From Alkanindiges sp. (lineage in GTDB: Bacteria > Pseudomonadota > Gammaproteobacteria > Pseudomonadales > Moraxellaceae), in the NCBI GenBank assembly GCA_030152125.1, contig JASLIR010000009.1, forward strand, positions 1-18,667: DNA of 18,667 nucleotides, written 5' to 3'. The notes below the pieces were generated by a model. That model was not told where the DNA came from. It worked only from the letters and a program-made list of their open reading frames with translations, and ran no database searches. The position numbers and the translations under genes are program-made. Positions 1 through 6,813 of this stretch are shown here, piece after piece. The stretch's first letter is position 1; each line of letters starts with the position of its first letter.

Positions 1-1
1 A

Positions 2-361
2 ATCGCCCTGCCATTGGCGCTGACTTTAACAGCGTGTGTTACAGCAGATGGTACGTTAGATCCAAGAACCACTGCGGCGACCAACATGGGTACCGGCGTG
101 TTTAAGGTGGCGGTAGACCAGAAATGCCGTACTGAGTTAAATGCGCGCCGTGAGTGGAAGGTATTATCCGCAGCCGTAGGTTCCGATAAAAAGCAGGAAT
201 TGGAAAATAATATTTGTGGCTGTGTCAGCGAAGAATCTGTCAACAATGTATCCATTGTAGAAATGGGACAGGCGGCGATTGATCCTAAGGCACGTACCAC
301 CATTATTAGCCGTGCGGTTGCTAATACCTTGGGTACCTGTATCAGCAAGTTTAAGATTTAA
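2..361 (+). CDS. Small cysteine-containing lipoprotein, 5' end outside window
   Basis: The reading frame is open from the left edge, so the start codon lies upstream; the TTG at 14 is not a credible start because it falls inside a hydrophobic signal sequence. The first visible residues (IALPLALTLTAC) are the end of a lipoprotein signal peptide with lipobox L-T-A-C, the lipidated cysteine being codon 35-37. The mature part is about 108 residues and has four more cysteines (KC, ICGC, TC), which could form two disulfides in the periplasm. No catalytic motif is recognisable and I cannot name the family. Expected location is the periplasmic face of the inner or outer membrane. The gene ends 195 nt before the next one and appears unrelated to the ribosomal genes. 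That it is a lipoprotein is well supported; its function is unknown. Confidence 0.75.
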   Translation: MALPLALTLTACVTADGTLDPRTTAATNMGTGVFKVAVDQKCRTELNARREWKVLSAAVGSDKKQELENNICGCVSEESVNNVSIVEMGQAAIDPKARTTIISRAVANTLGTCISKFKI

Positions 362-395
362 AATAAAATTCAAAGCAAGATTTTGAAAGAGCAGG

Positions 396-434
396 CCAGT
401 CTGCCGCTTTTGCTGTTTTGCAGAGGCGGACTGG
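396..434 (+). terminator. Imperfect hairpin after the lipoprotein gene
   Basis: The arms 396-405 and 425-434 (CCAGTCTGCC / GGCGGACTGG) pair over 10 bp with one G-U, around a 19-nt loop. There is no T run after the right arm, so it is a poor Rho-independent terminator. It may still slow polymerase or protect the 3' end of the lipoprotein mRNA. It is the only structure of note between the two genes. Confidence 0.3.
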
Positions 435-555
435 TTGATGCCGATTAGAAAAACTATATTCCTCGTAAAACCAGTTCACAAAAATTAATCATTAAGCAGC
501 AAACTGGTCAGCTATTTGCATCATACTGGCATAAGCGGTGTTGCAGGTTTATTTT

Positions 556-1308
556 ATGTCTAACTCATTGAAAGTCCATTACTTCCAGCATATTTACCAT
601 GAGGGCTATGGGAGCCCGGAAAGCTATTTGCGCCAGAAAGGCGCTGTGATTAGCCATACCGCCTTTCATGAACTGCGCAAAGGCGAGCAGGTGATTGCTT
701 TGCCTGACATTGCTGATGTGGATTTACTGATCATCATGGGTGGCAGCATGAGCGTGAATGATGAGGATATTTACCCCTGGCTAAAACAGGAAAAGGCCTG
801 GATTAAGGCATTTATTGAACAGGATAAACCGGTAGTTGGCCTGTGCTTGGGCGGGCAACTGATAGCAAGTAGTTTTGGTGCAGTGGTGCGCAAAAATGAG
901 GTGCAGGAGCTGGGCTGGTGGCCGGTGTATGCTGTGCCGGTTGATAAAGTGACTTATCCGTTTAAGGTATTTGAGTTTCCGCAACAGGTTGAAATTTTAA
1001 GCTGGCATGGCGAAACCTTTGAGTTGCCAATAGGGGCAGTATTGCTGGCGGGTAATACTGCCTGCGCCCTGCAGGCTTACCAGTACAAGCATAATGTGAT
1101 TGGTTTCCAGTGCCACCCGGAAAGTACACCGCATGCATTAAGACTGTATCTGGAAGACAAGGACGAAATAACTGAATATACCGGACAATATGTGCAAACA
1201 GCACAACAGCTTAGGCAAACTCTGCCAGTACAGTTTGACGCGGCCAACCAGCTATTGAACAGGGCTATTGATTTTGTATTGGCTGCATCGCAGCGCGAAG
1301 AAAAATAA
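556..1308 (+). CDS. Class I glutamine amidotransferase-like protein
   Basis: A 250-residue stand-alone amidotransferase domain of the type related to the GuaA glutaminase domain. Visible motifs are the oxyanion-strand region MGGSM (61-65), the nucleophile elbow GLCLGGQ with Cys97 (95-101), a WHGETFELP stretch (150-158), and GFQCHPEST with His187 and Glu189 (183-191), giving the Cys-His-Glu triad. It should hydrolyse glutamine and pass ammonia to an acceptor; the synthase partner and substrate cannot be told from the sequence. I chose ATG 556, with an AGG-type site (CAGGT) upstream, over an in-frame GTG at 538, because family members begin close to the first beta strand. It is a cytoplasmic, apparently single-gene unit. 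A short inverted repeat follows it and overlaps the S10 promoter. Confidence 0.85.
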   Translation: MSNSLKVHYFQHIYHEGYGSPESYLRQKGAVISHTAFHELRKGEQVIALPDIADVDLLIIMGGSMSVNDEDIYPWLKQEKAWIKAFIEQDKPVVGLCLGGQLIASSFGAVVRKNEVQELGWWPVYAVPVDKVTYPFKVFEFPQQVEILSWHGETFELPIGAVLLAGNTACALQAYQYKHNVIGFQCHPESTPHALRLYLEDKDEITEYTGQYVQTAQQLRQTLPVQFDAANQLLNRAIDFVLAASQREEK

Positions 1309-1341
1309 GCCCGAAACACTGAATAAATTTTAGGCATAGTC

Positions 1342-1370
1342 TTGCTTTCGGGACTAAAAATCCATACAAT
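1342..1370 (+). promoter_or_regulatory. S10 operon promoter (sigma-70 type)
   Basis: TTGCTT (1342-1347), a 17-nt spacer, and TACAAT (1365-1370; 5 of 6 consensus bases). An A/T-rich stretch at 1322-1332 could serve as an UP element. The bases after the -10 (ACCCCACCCC, 1371-1380) form a C-rich discriminator, typical of promoters repressed by ppGpp. Transcription should start near 1377-1379, giving a leader of about 225 nt before rpsJ. Its position directly before the first S10 gene supports the call; the start site is inferred. Confidence 0.75.
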
Positions 1371-1377
1371 ACCCCAC

Positions 1378-1602
1378 CCCTATGCGGCGGTAAGTTGAGC
1401 ATTGCTTAACCCGGGCGCAAACACAAGCTTTTGCTTCGTTGTCAGGGGTGTCTATCTGGCTCTTTATGAACCAGATATGACCACAGTTGGGGCATCGTTC
1501 CCAACCTTAGTGAAACTCACTGCCTTTGACCCTCTGGCTTTTTATGAAGTTGGGAGGCGCGTCAAGGGTGATTCTTTATTATCCGGCTTGGAGTAAACTG
1601 GT
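1378..1602 (+). promoter_or_regulatory. Structured 5' leader of the S10 operon
   Basis: This long untranslated leader has several possible hairpins: 1394-1400/1404-1410 (7 bp, one G-U, 3-nt loop), 1453-1459/1471-1477 (7 bp perfect, 11-nt loop), 1486-1491/1500-1505 (6 bp perfect) and 1523-1530/1561-1568 (8 bp, one G-U). The last lies just before the rpsJ ribosome binding site. The CCCAAC at 1500-1505 can pair either with GTTGGG 1486-1491 or with GTTGGG 1549-1554, so two folds compete. In E. coli the S10 leader mediates feedback by protein L4, through attenuation and translation. Whether L4 acts here cannot be told from sequence; the fold does not let me align it to the E. coli leader. Confidence 0.55.
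1455..1548 (+). repeat. Direct repeat within the S10 leader
   Basis: A 16-nt motif TCTGGCTYTTTATGAA occurs at 1455-1470 and 1533-1548 with one mismatch, the copies starting 78 nt apart. In copy 1 the CTGG forms the left arm of a perfect hairpin with CCAG at 1471-1474; the same CCAG could instead pair with copy 2. The repeat looks like an internal duplication of a structural module. Confidence 0.65.
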
Positions 1603-1914
1603 ATGGCTAACCAGAGAATCCGTATTCGCCTGAAGTCTTTTGATCATCGTCTGATTGATCAATCTGCTCAGGAGATCGTAGAGACCGCAAAGCGCACTGG
1701 CGCACAAGTTTGCGGCCCGATTCCGATGCCTACTCGCATCGAACGCTTTAACGTTCTCACATCACCACACGTCAACAAAGACGCGCGTGATCAATATGAA
1801 ATCCGTACCCACAAACGTCTGGTCGACATCGTTCAGCCAACAGATAAAACTGTTGATGCGCTGATGAAACTCGATCTGGCTGCTGGTGTTGATGTACAGA
1901 TTGCACTTGGTTAA
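1603..1914 (+). CDS. rpsJ: 30S ribosomal protein S10
   Basis: A 103-residue protein, the normal family length. S10 is a 30S head protein that also acts as NusE: with NusB it joins the antitermination complex on rRNA transcripts, and it contacts the NusG C-terminal domain to couple transcription and translation. The sequence opens with the typical basic strand [12 protein letters not shown] and has the extended loop at about 41-60 ([23 protein letters not shown]) that reaches into the 16S head. The ATG at 1603 is preceded by GGAG (1590-1593). It is the first gene of the S10 operon, after the long leader, so L4-type feedback, if present, would act here. A 100-nt spacer separates it from rplC. 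Confidence 0.98.
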   Translation: MANQRIRIRLKSFDHRLIDQSAQEIVETAKRTGAQVCGPIPMPTRIERFNVLTSPHVNKDARDQYEIRTHKRLVDIVQPTDKTVDALMKLDLAAGVDVQIALG

Positions 1915-2014
1915 TAGGTGTGGGTGTTAAGGCTTTCGGTAAGTTGATGCATTTTTTGAACATTTTTTAAAAGACAAAATTGCTCAACAAGCCGCTATTT
2001 AAGAGGTTAAACAA

Positions 2015-2653
2015 ATGGCTATTGGTCTAGTCGGTCGCAAATGCGGTATGACCCGCGTTTTCACTGAAGCCGGCGTCTCCGTGCCAGTTACGGTGATCGA
2101 AGTCGATCCAAACCGTATCACACAGATCAAGACTCTTGAAACTGATGGTTACCAAGCTATTCAGGTAACTACCGGCGAGCGTCGTGAATCGCGCGTTACT
2201 GGTGCCCAAAAAGGCCATTTCGCGAAAGCGGGTGTGGCTGCTGGTCGTGTGGTAAAAGAATTCCGTGCTACTGAAGCTGATCTTGAAGGTCGTGAAGTGG
2301 GCGGTACTGTTGGTGTTGATTTGTTCACCGTTGGTCAAGTAGTTGACGTAACTGGTCAGAGCAAAGGTAAGGGCTTTCAGGGCGGTGTTAAGCGCTGGAA
2401 CTTCCGTACTCAGGATGCAACGCATGGTAACTCGGTTTCTCACCGTGTACATGGTTCTACTGGTCAAAACCAAACACCTGGTCGCGTGTTTAAAGGCAAG
2501 AAAATGGCCGGACACATGGGTGACGAGCGTGTGACAGTACAAGGTCTTGAAGTGGTATCTATTGATGCAGAGCGTTCAGTTCTGGTTATCAAGGGTGCTG
2601 TACCCGGTTCGATTGGTGGTGACGTTATCGTACGTCCTACTATCAAGGCCTGA
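2015..2653 (+). CDS. rplC: 50S ribosomal protein L3
   Basis: A 212-residue protein, close to the E. coli length of 209. L3 is an early-assembly 50S protein that binds near the 3' end of 23S rRNA and sends a long finger towards the peptidyl-transferase centre. Visible features are the N-terminal [13 protein letters not shown], the central finger at about 118-165 ([21 protein letters not shown]) and GQNQTPG (150-156), which contains the glutamine methylated by PrmB in E. coli. The ATG at 2015 has AGAGG seven to eleven bases upstream. An 11-nt spacer leads to rplD. It is the second S10-operon gene, after an unusually long spacer from rpsJ. Confidence 0.98.
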   Translation: MAIGLVGRKCGMTRVFTEAGVSVPVTVIEVDPNRITQIKTLETDGYQAIQVTTGERRESRVTGAQKGHFAKAGVAAGRVVKEFRATEADLEGREVGGTVGVDLFTVGQVVDVTGQSKGKGFQGGVKRWNFRTQDATHGNSVSHRVHGSTGQNQTPGRVFKGKKMAGHMGDERVTVQGLEVVSIDAERSVLVIKGAVPGSIGGDVIVRPTIKA

Positions 2654-2664
2654 GGGATATTAAC

Positions 2665-3267
2665 GTGAATCTGAAGACTGTTTCTGGTGCAGCTGTCGAG
2701 CTGTCCGACGTTGCCTTCGGCAAAGAATTTAACGAAGCATTGGTGCATCAAGTAGTAACTGCTTACTTAGCGGGTACTCGCCAAGGCTCCAAAGCACAGA
2801 AAAGCCGTGCAGACGTTTCTGGCGGTGGCAAGAAGCCTTTTAAACAAAAAGGTACTGGCCGTGCACGTGCTGGTTCTATTCGCAGCCCTATCTGGCGTGG
2901 TGGTGGTAAAACTTTTGCGGCCCGTCCTCAGGACTGGAGCCAGAAAGTAAACCGCAAAATGTATCGTGGTGCGATGCAATGTATTCTGGCTGAACTGGTT
3001 CGTCAGGACCGTTTGGTGCTGGTTGAAGAGATTGCTGTTTCTGCGCCTAAAACCAAAGAATTGCTTGGCAAGTTAAACGATTTGAATGCAACGCGTGCTT
3101 TAATCGTGACTGATTCTGTTGATGAGAATCTGTACTTAGCAGCTCGCAACCTGCCTCATGTTGATGTAGTTGATTCAACTGCTGTCAACCCAGTGAGCCT
3201 GATCGCGTTTGATAAAGTTGTGATGTCCGTTAGCGCTGCCAAAAAACTTGAGGTAGAACTAGGATGA
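2665..3267 (+). CDS. rplD: 50S ribosomal protein L4
   Basis: A 200-residue protein, the normal length. L4 starts 50S assembly on 23S domain I and extends a basic loop to the constriction of the exit tunnel; here the loop is about 45-95, rich in Gly, Lys and Arg ([27 protein letters not shown]). In E. coli L4 also represses its own operon through the S10 leader, and free L4 inhibits RNase E. The start is GTG 2665, with GAGGGA just upstream; no ATG in this frame fits better. The stop overlaps the rplW start as ATGA (3264-3267), so L4 and L23 are probably translationally coupled. Confidence 0.97.
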   Translation: MNLKTVSGAAVELSDVAFGKEFNEALVHQVVTAYLAGTRQGSKAQKSRADVSGGGKKPFKQKGTGRARAGSIRSPIWRGGGKTFAARPQDWSQKVNRKMYRGAMQCILAELVRQDRLVLVEEIAVSAPKTKELLGKLNDLNATRALIVTDSVDENLYLAARNLPHVDVVDSTAVNPVSLIAFDKVVMSVSAAKKLEVELG

Positions 3268-3584
3268 ATAACGAACGTTTGTATCAGATCCTGAAAGGGG
3301 TTGTTTATTCTGAAAAAGCTCAGGTGCTGGGTGATAAACTGGGTGTTCAGGTATTTAAAGTTGACACCAGTGCTACCAAGCTTGAGATTAAGAAAGCGGT
3401 TGAGAAACTGTTTGGCGTGGAAGTGTTAGCAGTTAACACTTTGAACGTTAAGGGTAAGAGCAAGCGCTTTGGTCGTACTGTTGGACAGCGTTCTAACAGC
3501 AAAAAAGCATACGTCACCCTGAAAGCTGGCCAAGATGTACAAGTGGCTGACTTGGGCGATACCGCTGAAACCACGGCGGAGTAA
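3264..3584 (+). CDS. rplW: 50S ribosomal protein L23
   Basis: A 106-residue protein. L23 sits at the exit of the peptide tunnel and is the docking point for trigger factor, SRP and the SecYEG translocon. The N-terminal YSEKA keeps the exposed glutamate (Glu17 here, Glu18 in E. coli) needed for trigger factor binding. The middle ([21 protein letters not shown]) is the family core, followed by the basic loop [15 protein letters not shown] that enters the tunnel. The acidic C-terminal end (GDTAETTAE) extends slightly beyond the E. coli protein. It overlaps rplD by 4 nt. Confidence 0.97.
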   Translation: MNNERLYQILKGVVYSEKAQVLGDKLGVQVFKVDTSATKLEIKKAVEKLFGVEVLAVNTLNVKGKSKRFGRTVGQRSNSKKAYVTLKAGQDVQVADLGDTAETTAE

Positions 3585-3595
3585 GGACGAAGATT

Positions 3596-4420
3596 ATGCC
3601 AATTCAAAAATGTAAGCCAACGTCGCCAGGACGTCGCTTTGTAGAGAAAGTGGTTCACTCCCATCTGTACAAAGGCCGTCCATTAGCGAGCCTGGTTGAA
3701 AGCAAAAAGAAAACTGGTGGTCGTAACAACAACGGTCACATCACTACCCGTCATCAGGGTGGTGGTCACAAGCAGTTGTACCGTGTTGTAGACTTTAAAC
3801 GAGTTAAAGACGGTATTCCTGCAACTGTTGAACGTATTGAATACGATCCTAACCGTACTGCACACATCGCCCTGCTGAAATATGCTGACGGTGAGCGTCG
3901 CTACATCATCGCCCCTAAAGGCCTGAATGCTGGTGATACTGTACAGTCTGGTAGCGATGCGCCAATCCGTACCGGTAACTGCTTGCCATTGCGCAACATG
4001 CCACTGGGTGCGACTTTGCACAATCTGGAACTGAAAATCGGTAAAGGTGCGCAATTAGCGCGTTCTGCCGGTACTTCTGTTCAGTTGCTGGGTCGTGATG
4101 GTAGCTATGCAATTATCCGTCTGCGTTCCGGCGAAATGCGCAAAGTGCATGTTGACTGTCGTGCAGTACTGGGTGAAGTGTCCAACACTGAAAACAACCT
4201 GCGTTCACTGGGTAAAGCTGGTGCGAGCCGCTGGCGTGGTGTTCGTCCTACCGTTCGTGGTATGGCGATGAACCCGGTAGATCACCCGCATGGTGGTGGT
4301 GAAGGTCGCAACAAAGGTATGCATCCAGTTAGTCCTTGGGGCCAAAAATCCAAAGGCTATAAGACTCGTAGCAACAAGCGTACGACTAACATGATCATTC
4401 GTGATCGTCGCGTCAAGTAA
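3596..4420 (+). CDS. rplB: 50S ribosomal protein L2
   Basis: A 274-residue protein, within one residue of the E. coli length. L2 is needed for subunit association (bridge B7b) and for the peptidyl-transferase centre. An OB-like and an SH3-like domain occupy the middle; the C-terminal extension contains [16 protein letters not shown] (226-241), in which His230 corresponds to the critical His229 of E. coli. Lys/Arg-rich termini ([15 protein letters not shown] at 36-50; [13 protein letters not shown]) bind 23S rRNA. A good ribosome site (AAGGA) precedes ATG 3596, 11 nt after rplW. Confidence 0.98.
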   Translation: MPIQKCKPTSPGRRFVEKVVHSHLYKGRPLASLVESKKKTGGRNNNGHITTRHQGGGHKQLYRVVDFKRVKDGIPATVERIEYDPNRTAHIALLKYADGERRYIIAPKGLNAGDTVQSGSDAPIRTGNCLPLRNMPLGATLHNLELKIGKGAQLARSAGTSVQLLGRDGSYAIIRLRSGEMRKVHVDCRAVLGEVSNTENNLRSLGKAGASRWRGVRPTVRGMAMNPVDHPHGGGEGRNKGMHPVSPWGQKSKGYKTRSNKRTTNMIIRDRRVK

Positions 4421-4431
4421 GGAATTAGAAT

Positions 4432-4707
4432 ATGCCTCGTTCTCTGAAAAAAGGCCCGTTCGTCGATGCGCATTTGTTTGCCAAAGTCGAAGCTGCACTG
4501 GCAGCAAGCTCTCGCAAACCGATCAAGACCTGGTCGCGCCGTTCGATGATTCTGCCGGACATGGTTGGTTTAACCATCTCTGTACACAATGGTCGTAACC
4601 ATGTTCCAGTTATTGTAACTGAACACATGGTTGGTCATAAACTCGGTGAATTCGCGCCAACCCGTACCTATCGTGGTCACGGTGTTGACAAGAAGTCCAA
4701 ACGCTAA
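4432..4707 (+). CDS. rpsS: 30S ribosomal protein S19
   Basis: A 91-residue protein, the usual length. S19 lies on the 30S head, pairs with S13 and contacts the A-site finger of the 50S (bridge region B1a). Diagnostic segments are the start [11 protein letters not shown], the core [14 protein letters not shown], and [15 protein letters not shown] near the C-terminus. The last residues (DKKSKR) form the flexible tail that reaches the decoding region. ATG 4432 is 11 nt after the rplB stop, with AAGGA upstream. Confidence 0.98.
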   Translation: MPRSLKKGPFVDAHLFAKVEAALAASSRKPIKTWSRRSMILPDMVGLTISVHNGRNHVPVIVTEHMVGHKLGEFAPTRTYRGHGVDKKSKR

Positions 4708-4716
4708 GGTGCTAAA

Positions 4717-5046
4717 ATGGAAGTAACTGCTAAATTACGCGGTGCCGCCATATCGGCCCAAAAAGCGCGACTGGTTGCAGACCAGGTGCGTGGAAAGCCA
4801 GTAGGACGCGCGCTCGAAATTCTGACATTCAGCAATAAAAAGGCTGCTGTGCTGGTTAAAAAAGCACTGGAGTCTGCGATTGCCAATGCAGAACACAACA
4901 ATAGCTTGGATGTTGATGATCTAAAAGTGTCTACTATTTATGTAGACGAAGGTATTACCCTGAAACGTATTCAACCACGTGCCAAGGGTCGTGCGGATCG
5001 CATCAGCAAGCGTACCTGTCACATCACCGTTAAGGTAGGGGTTTGA
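4717..5046 (+). CDS. rplV: 50S ribosomal protein L22
   Basis: A 109-residue protein, of normal length. L22 contacts all domains of 23S rRNA, and its long beta hairpin lines the narrow part of the exit tunnel. The hairpin is about 82-100 ([19 protein letters not shown]) and includes Lys90 and Arg92, the region where macrolide-resistance changes arise in other species; nothing abnormal is seen here. The N-terminal half ([22 protein letters not shown]) is the rRNA-binding globular domain. It starts 9 nt after rpsS and ends 1 nt before rpsC. Confidence 0.97.
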   Translation: MEVTAKLRGAAISAQKARLVADQVRGKPVGRALEILTFSNKKAAVLVKKALESAIANAEHNNSLDVDDLKVSTIYVDEGITLKRIQPRAKGRADRISKRTCHITVKVGV

Positions 5047-5047
5047 T

Positions 5048-5854
5048 ATGGGTCAGAAGGTTCATCCAATCGGCATCCGTCTTGGTGTGATTAAGCGTCA
5101 TAACGCCAACTGGTATGCTAGTCCAAAAAATTATGCTGAATATTTGCTGAAAGACATTCAGGTTCGTGATTTCTTGTACAAGAAATTAAAAGCTGCAATG
5201 GTTAGCAAGATCTTGATCGAACGTCCTACTGGTGCTGCCAAAGTTACCATTAGCACTGCACGTCCTGGTATTGTGATCGGCAAAAAAGGCGAAGACATTG
5301 AGAAATTACAGCGTGAACTGACCCAGATCATGGGCATTCCAGCGCAAGTAAGCATCAATGAAATCGATAAGCCGGATCTTGATGCACGTTTAGTTGCTGA
5401 AAGCATTGCTTCTCAGCTGGAAAAGCGTGTGATGTTCCGTCGTGCGATGAAACGCGCTGTACAGAACTCCATGCGTGCTGGTGCGAAAGGTATCAAGGTA
5501 GAAGTATCAGGCCGTCTGGGTGGTGCAGAGATTGCACGTACCGAGTGGTATCGCGAAGGCCGTGTGCCATTGCATACTCTGCGTGCTGATATTGATTACT
5601 CTACCTTCCGTGCTGAAACCACTTACGGCACTATTGGCGTTAAAGTGTGGATTTTCCGTGGTGAGATTCTTGGCGGCATGCGCCAGGTATTGAATCCAGC
5701 TCCGGCTGAAGAGCGTCCAGCGAAGCAACGTCGTGGTGGTCGTGATGATCGTCGTGATGACCGTCGTGGCGAAGGCCGTGATGAGCCTCGTCGTGGTCGC
5801 GGTGAAGGCCGTGGTCGTGGCGAAGGCCGCGCTGCTGCTGACAAGGGAGAATAA
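5048..5854 (+). CDS. rpsC: 30S ribosomal protein S3 with extended Arg/Gly-rich tail
   Basis: This protein has 268 residues against 233 in E. coli, because of a long C-terminal tail. S3 forms the mRNA entry site of the 30S with S4 and S5. Residues 1-216 are standard: the KH domain with VIGKKGED (77-83), then Arg131, Arg132 and Lys135, equivalent to the E. coli residues of the ribosomal mRNA helicase. From about 217 to the end the chain is low-complexity ([15 protein letters not shown], repeated RDDRR, RGEGR and RGRGEG units, then AAADKGE), highly charged and presumably disordered. The tail lies on the outer 30S face near mRNA entry and could bind RNA. The start follows rplV by 1 nt, with AGGGG upstream. 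Confidence 0.97.
   Translation: MGQKVHPIGIRLGVIKRHNANWYASPKNYAEYLLKDIQVRDFLYKKLKAAMVSKILIERPTGAAKVTISTARPGIVIGKKGEDIEKLQRELTQIMGIPAQVSINEIDKPDLDARLVAESIASQLEKRVMFRRAMKRAVQNSMRAGAKGIKVEVSGRLGGAEIARTEWYREGRVPLHTLRADIDYSTFRAETTYGTIGVKVWIFRGEILGGMRQVLNPAPAEERPAKQRRGGRDDRRDDRRGEGRDEPRRGRGEGRGRGEGRAAADKGE
5729..5840 (+). repeat. Low-complexity repeats encoding the S3 tail
   Basis: Short degenerate units built from CGTCGT, GATGAY and GGYGAAGGCCG recur in tandem (for example GGCGAAGGCCG near 5768 and near 5819, and GGTGAAGGCCG near 5801). The reading frame stays open, encoding RDDRR and RGEGR blocks. Such tracts expand and shrink by replication slippage, so the tail length may vary between strains. 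Confidence 0.6.
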
Positions 5855-5857
5855 TCC

Positions 5858-6271
5858 ATGTTGCAACCAAAACGTACCAAGTTCCGTAAAGTGCACAAAG
5901 GCCGTAACACTGGTCTGGCGCACCGCGGTAGTACTGTTTCTTTCGGTACGATTGCACTTAAATCTGTTGAGCGCGGTCGTATCACTGCTCGTCAAATCGA
6001 AGCAGCTCGTCGTGCCATTAACCGTCGTGTAAAACGTGGTGGCAAAATCTGGATTCGCGTATTCCCAGATAAGCCAATTACTGAGAAGCCACTAGAAGTT
6101 CGTATGGGTAATGGTAAAGGTAGCGTAGAGTACTGGGTGTGCGAAATTCAGCCAGGCAAAATCCTCTACGAGATGGAAGGTGTTTCTGAAGAGCTGGCGC
6201 GTGAAGCGTTTGCCCTTGCAGCGGCAAAGCTTCCGTTTAAAACCACTATTGTGACTCGGACGGTAATGTAA
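5858..6271 (+). CDS. rplP: 50S ribosomal protein L16
   Basis: A 137-residue protein, about the E. coli length. L16 lies between the central protuberance and the A-site tRNA elbow and is a late-assembly protein. Hallmarks are [11 protein letters not shown] at the start, [15 protein letters not shown] (40-54), and [14 protein letters not shown] (78-91). Arg82 corresponds to E. coli Arg81, the target of the RoxA hydroxylase. The stop overlaps the next start as TAATG (6269-6273), coupling L16 to L29. Confidence 0.98.
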   Translation: MLQPKRTKFRKVHKGRNTGLAHRGSTVSFGTIALKSVERGRITARQIEAARRAINRRVKRGGKIWIRVFPDKPITEKPLEVRMGNGKGSVEYWVCEIQPGKILYEMEGVSEELAREAFALAAAKLPFKTTIVTRTVM

Positions 6272-6468
6272 TGAACACCAAAGATTTACGTGAAAAATCG
6301 GTGGAAGAGCTGCAAGCTGCACTGGATGAGCAACAGTTGAACCAATTCCGCTTACGCATGGCGAAAGCGACTGGTCAATTGGCTAAAACTCATGAAGTTG
6401 TAGTTGCGCGCAAGAATATTGCACGCATTAAAACAGTTCTGACCGAGAAGCAGGGGAACGGACAATGA
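6271..6468 (+). CDS. rpmC: 50S ribosomal protein L29
   Basis: A 65-residue, all-helical protein beside L23 at the tunnel exit, where it helps form the trigger factor and SRP platform. It has the typical start [15 protein letters not shown], the central [16 protein letters not shown], and the C-terminal helix [16 protein letters not shown]. The ATG at 6271 shares its first base with the rplP stop, and its own end overlaps rpsQ by 4 nt (ATGA), so L16, L29 and S17 look translationally linked. Confidence 0.97.
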   Translation: MNTKDLREKSVEELQAALDEQQLNQFRLRMAKATGQLAKTHEVVVARKNIARIKTVLTEKQGNGQ

Positions 6469-6731
6469 GTGAAGTTAAGACTCAACGTACGCTGACTGGC
6501 AAGGTGGTTAGTGACAAGATGGATAAATCCATTGTTGTGCTAATTGAACGCCGCGTTCAGCATCCGGTGTACGGCAAAATGATCCGCCGTTCTACCAAGT
6601 TACACGCCCATGATGAAAACAACGTAGCTAAATTAGGCGACGTGGTAAGCATCAAAGAAAGCCGCCCTATCTCTAAAACCAAAGCTTGGACTTTGGTTGA
6701 AGTGATCGAAGCTGCTGCTGGGTCAAACTAG
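6465..6731 (+). CDS. rpsQ: 30S ribosomal protein S17
   Basis: An 88-residue OB-fold protein that binds the 5' domain of 16S rRNA early in assembly. The family core is visible in [42 protein letters not shown], shown here as adjoining strands, followed by [20 protein letters not shown]. It is the last gene of the S10 operon; the 82-nt gap after it contains a large hairpin and the presumed spc promoter. Confidence 0.97.
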   Translation: MSEVKTQRTLTGKVVSDKMDKSIVVLIERRVQHPVYGKMIRRSTKLHAHDENNVAKLGDVVSIKESRPISKTKAWTLVEVIEAAAGSN

Positions 6732-6737
6732 TTTATA

Positions 6738-6766
6738 TTGCATCATCGGTTAATTTAGGTTAGCAT
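6738..6766 (+). promoter_or_regulatory. Probable spc operon promoter
   Basis: TTGCAT (6738-6743), a 17-nt spacer and TAGCAT (6761-6766; 4 of 6 consensus bases), with GCGCC soon after the -10. The -35 is weak (3 of 6). The site matches the place of the E. coli spc promoter, between rpsQ and rplN, and its GTTAGCAT-then-GCGCC layout resembles that promoter as I recall it. Transcription would start near 6773-6775. The -35 lies inside the left arm and the -10 in the loop of the hairpin described separately. Confidence 0.5.
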
Positions 6767-6795
6767 TTGCGCCTTTAAAATTGACCGATGATGCA
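6739..6795 (+). other. 18-bp inverted repeat at the S10/spc junction
   Basis: The arms 6739-6756 and 6778-6795 pair over all 18 positions with a single T-G wobble (6751-6783), around a 21-nt loop. The core GCATCATCGGT / ACCGATGATGC is perfect. No T tract follows directly (CGGTTTTGG comes next), so it is not a standard terminator. In transcripts reading through from rpsQ it would form a long double-stranded stem, a possible RNase III site or partial stop. Transcripts begun at the local promoter lack the left arm. Confidence 0.8.
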
Positions 6796-6813
6796 CGGTT
6801 TTGGAGTAGGGCA

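Noticed and set aside
1402..1596. 64-codon TTG-start frame through the S10 leader, as a leader peptide
   Set aside because: No ribosome site before the TTG and no amino-acid bias of an attenuator peptide. The two leader repeats are in frame with it (26 codons apart), but RNA pairing explains the region better.
1944..1972. Promoter TTGATG / TTAAAA between rpsJ and rplC
   Set aside because: The -10 matches at only three positions, and T-rich sequence here gives many weak hits.
2027..2542. 171-codon minus-strand frame inside rplC
   Set aside because: Antisense to a certain ribosomal gene; composition follows the sense codons and no known protein is recognisable.
5507..5995. Long minus-strand frames opposite the S3 tail, rich in Thr or His
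   Set aside because: They are mirror images of the Arg/Gly-rich repeat on the other strand, without ribosome sites or a recognisable protein.
6781..6813. N-terminal extension of L14 from TTG 6781
   Set aside because: The added residues come from the hairpin arm and are not part of L14; ATG 6814 has a good ribosome site.
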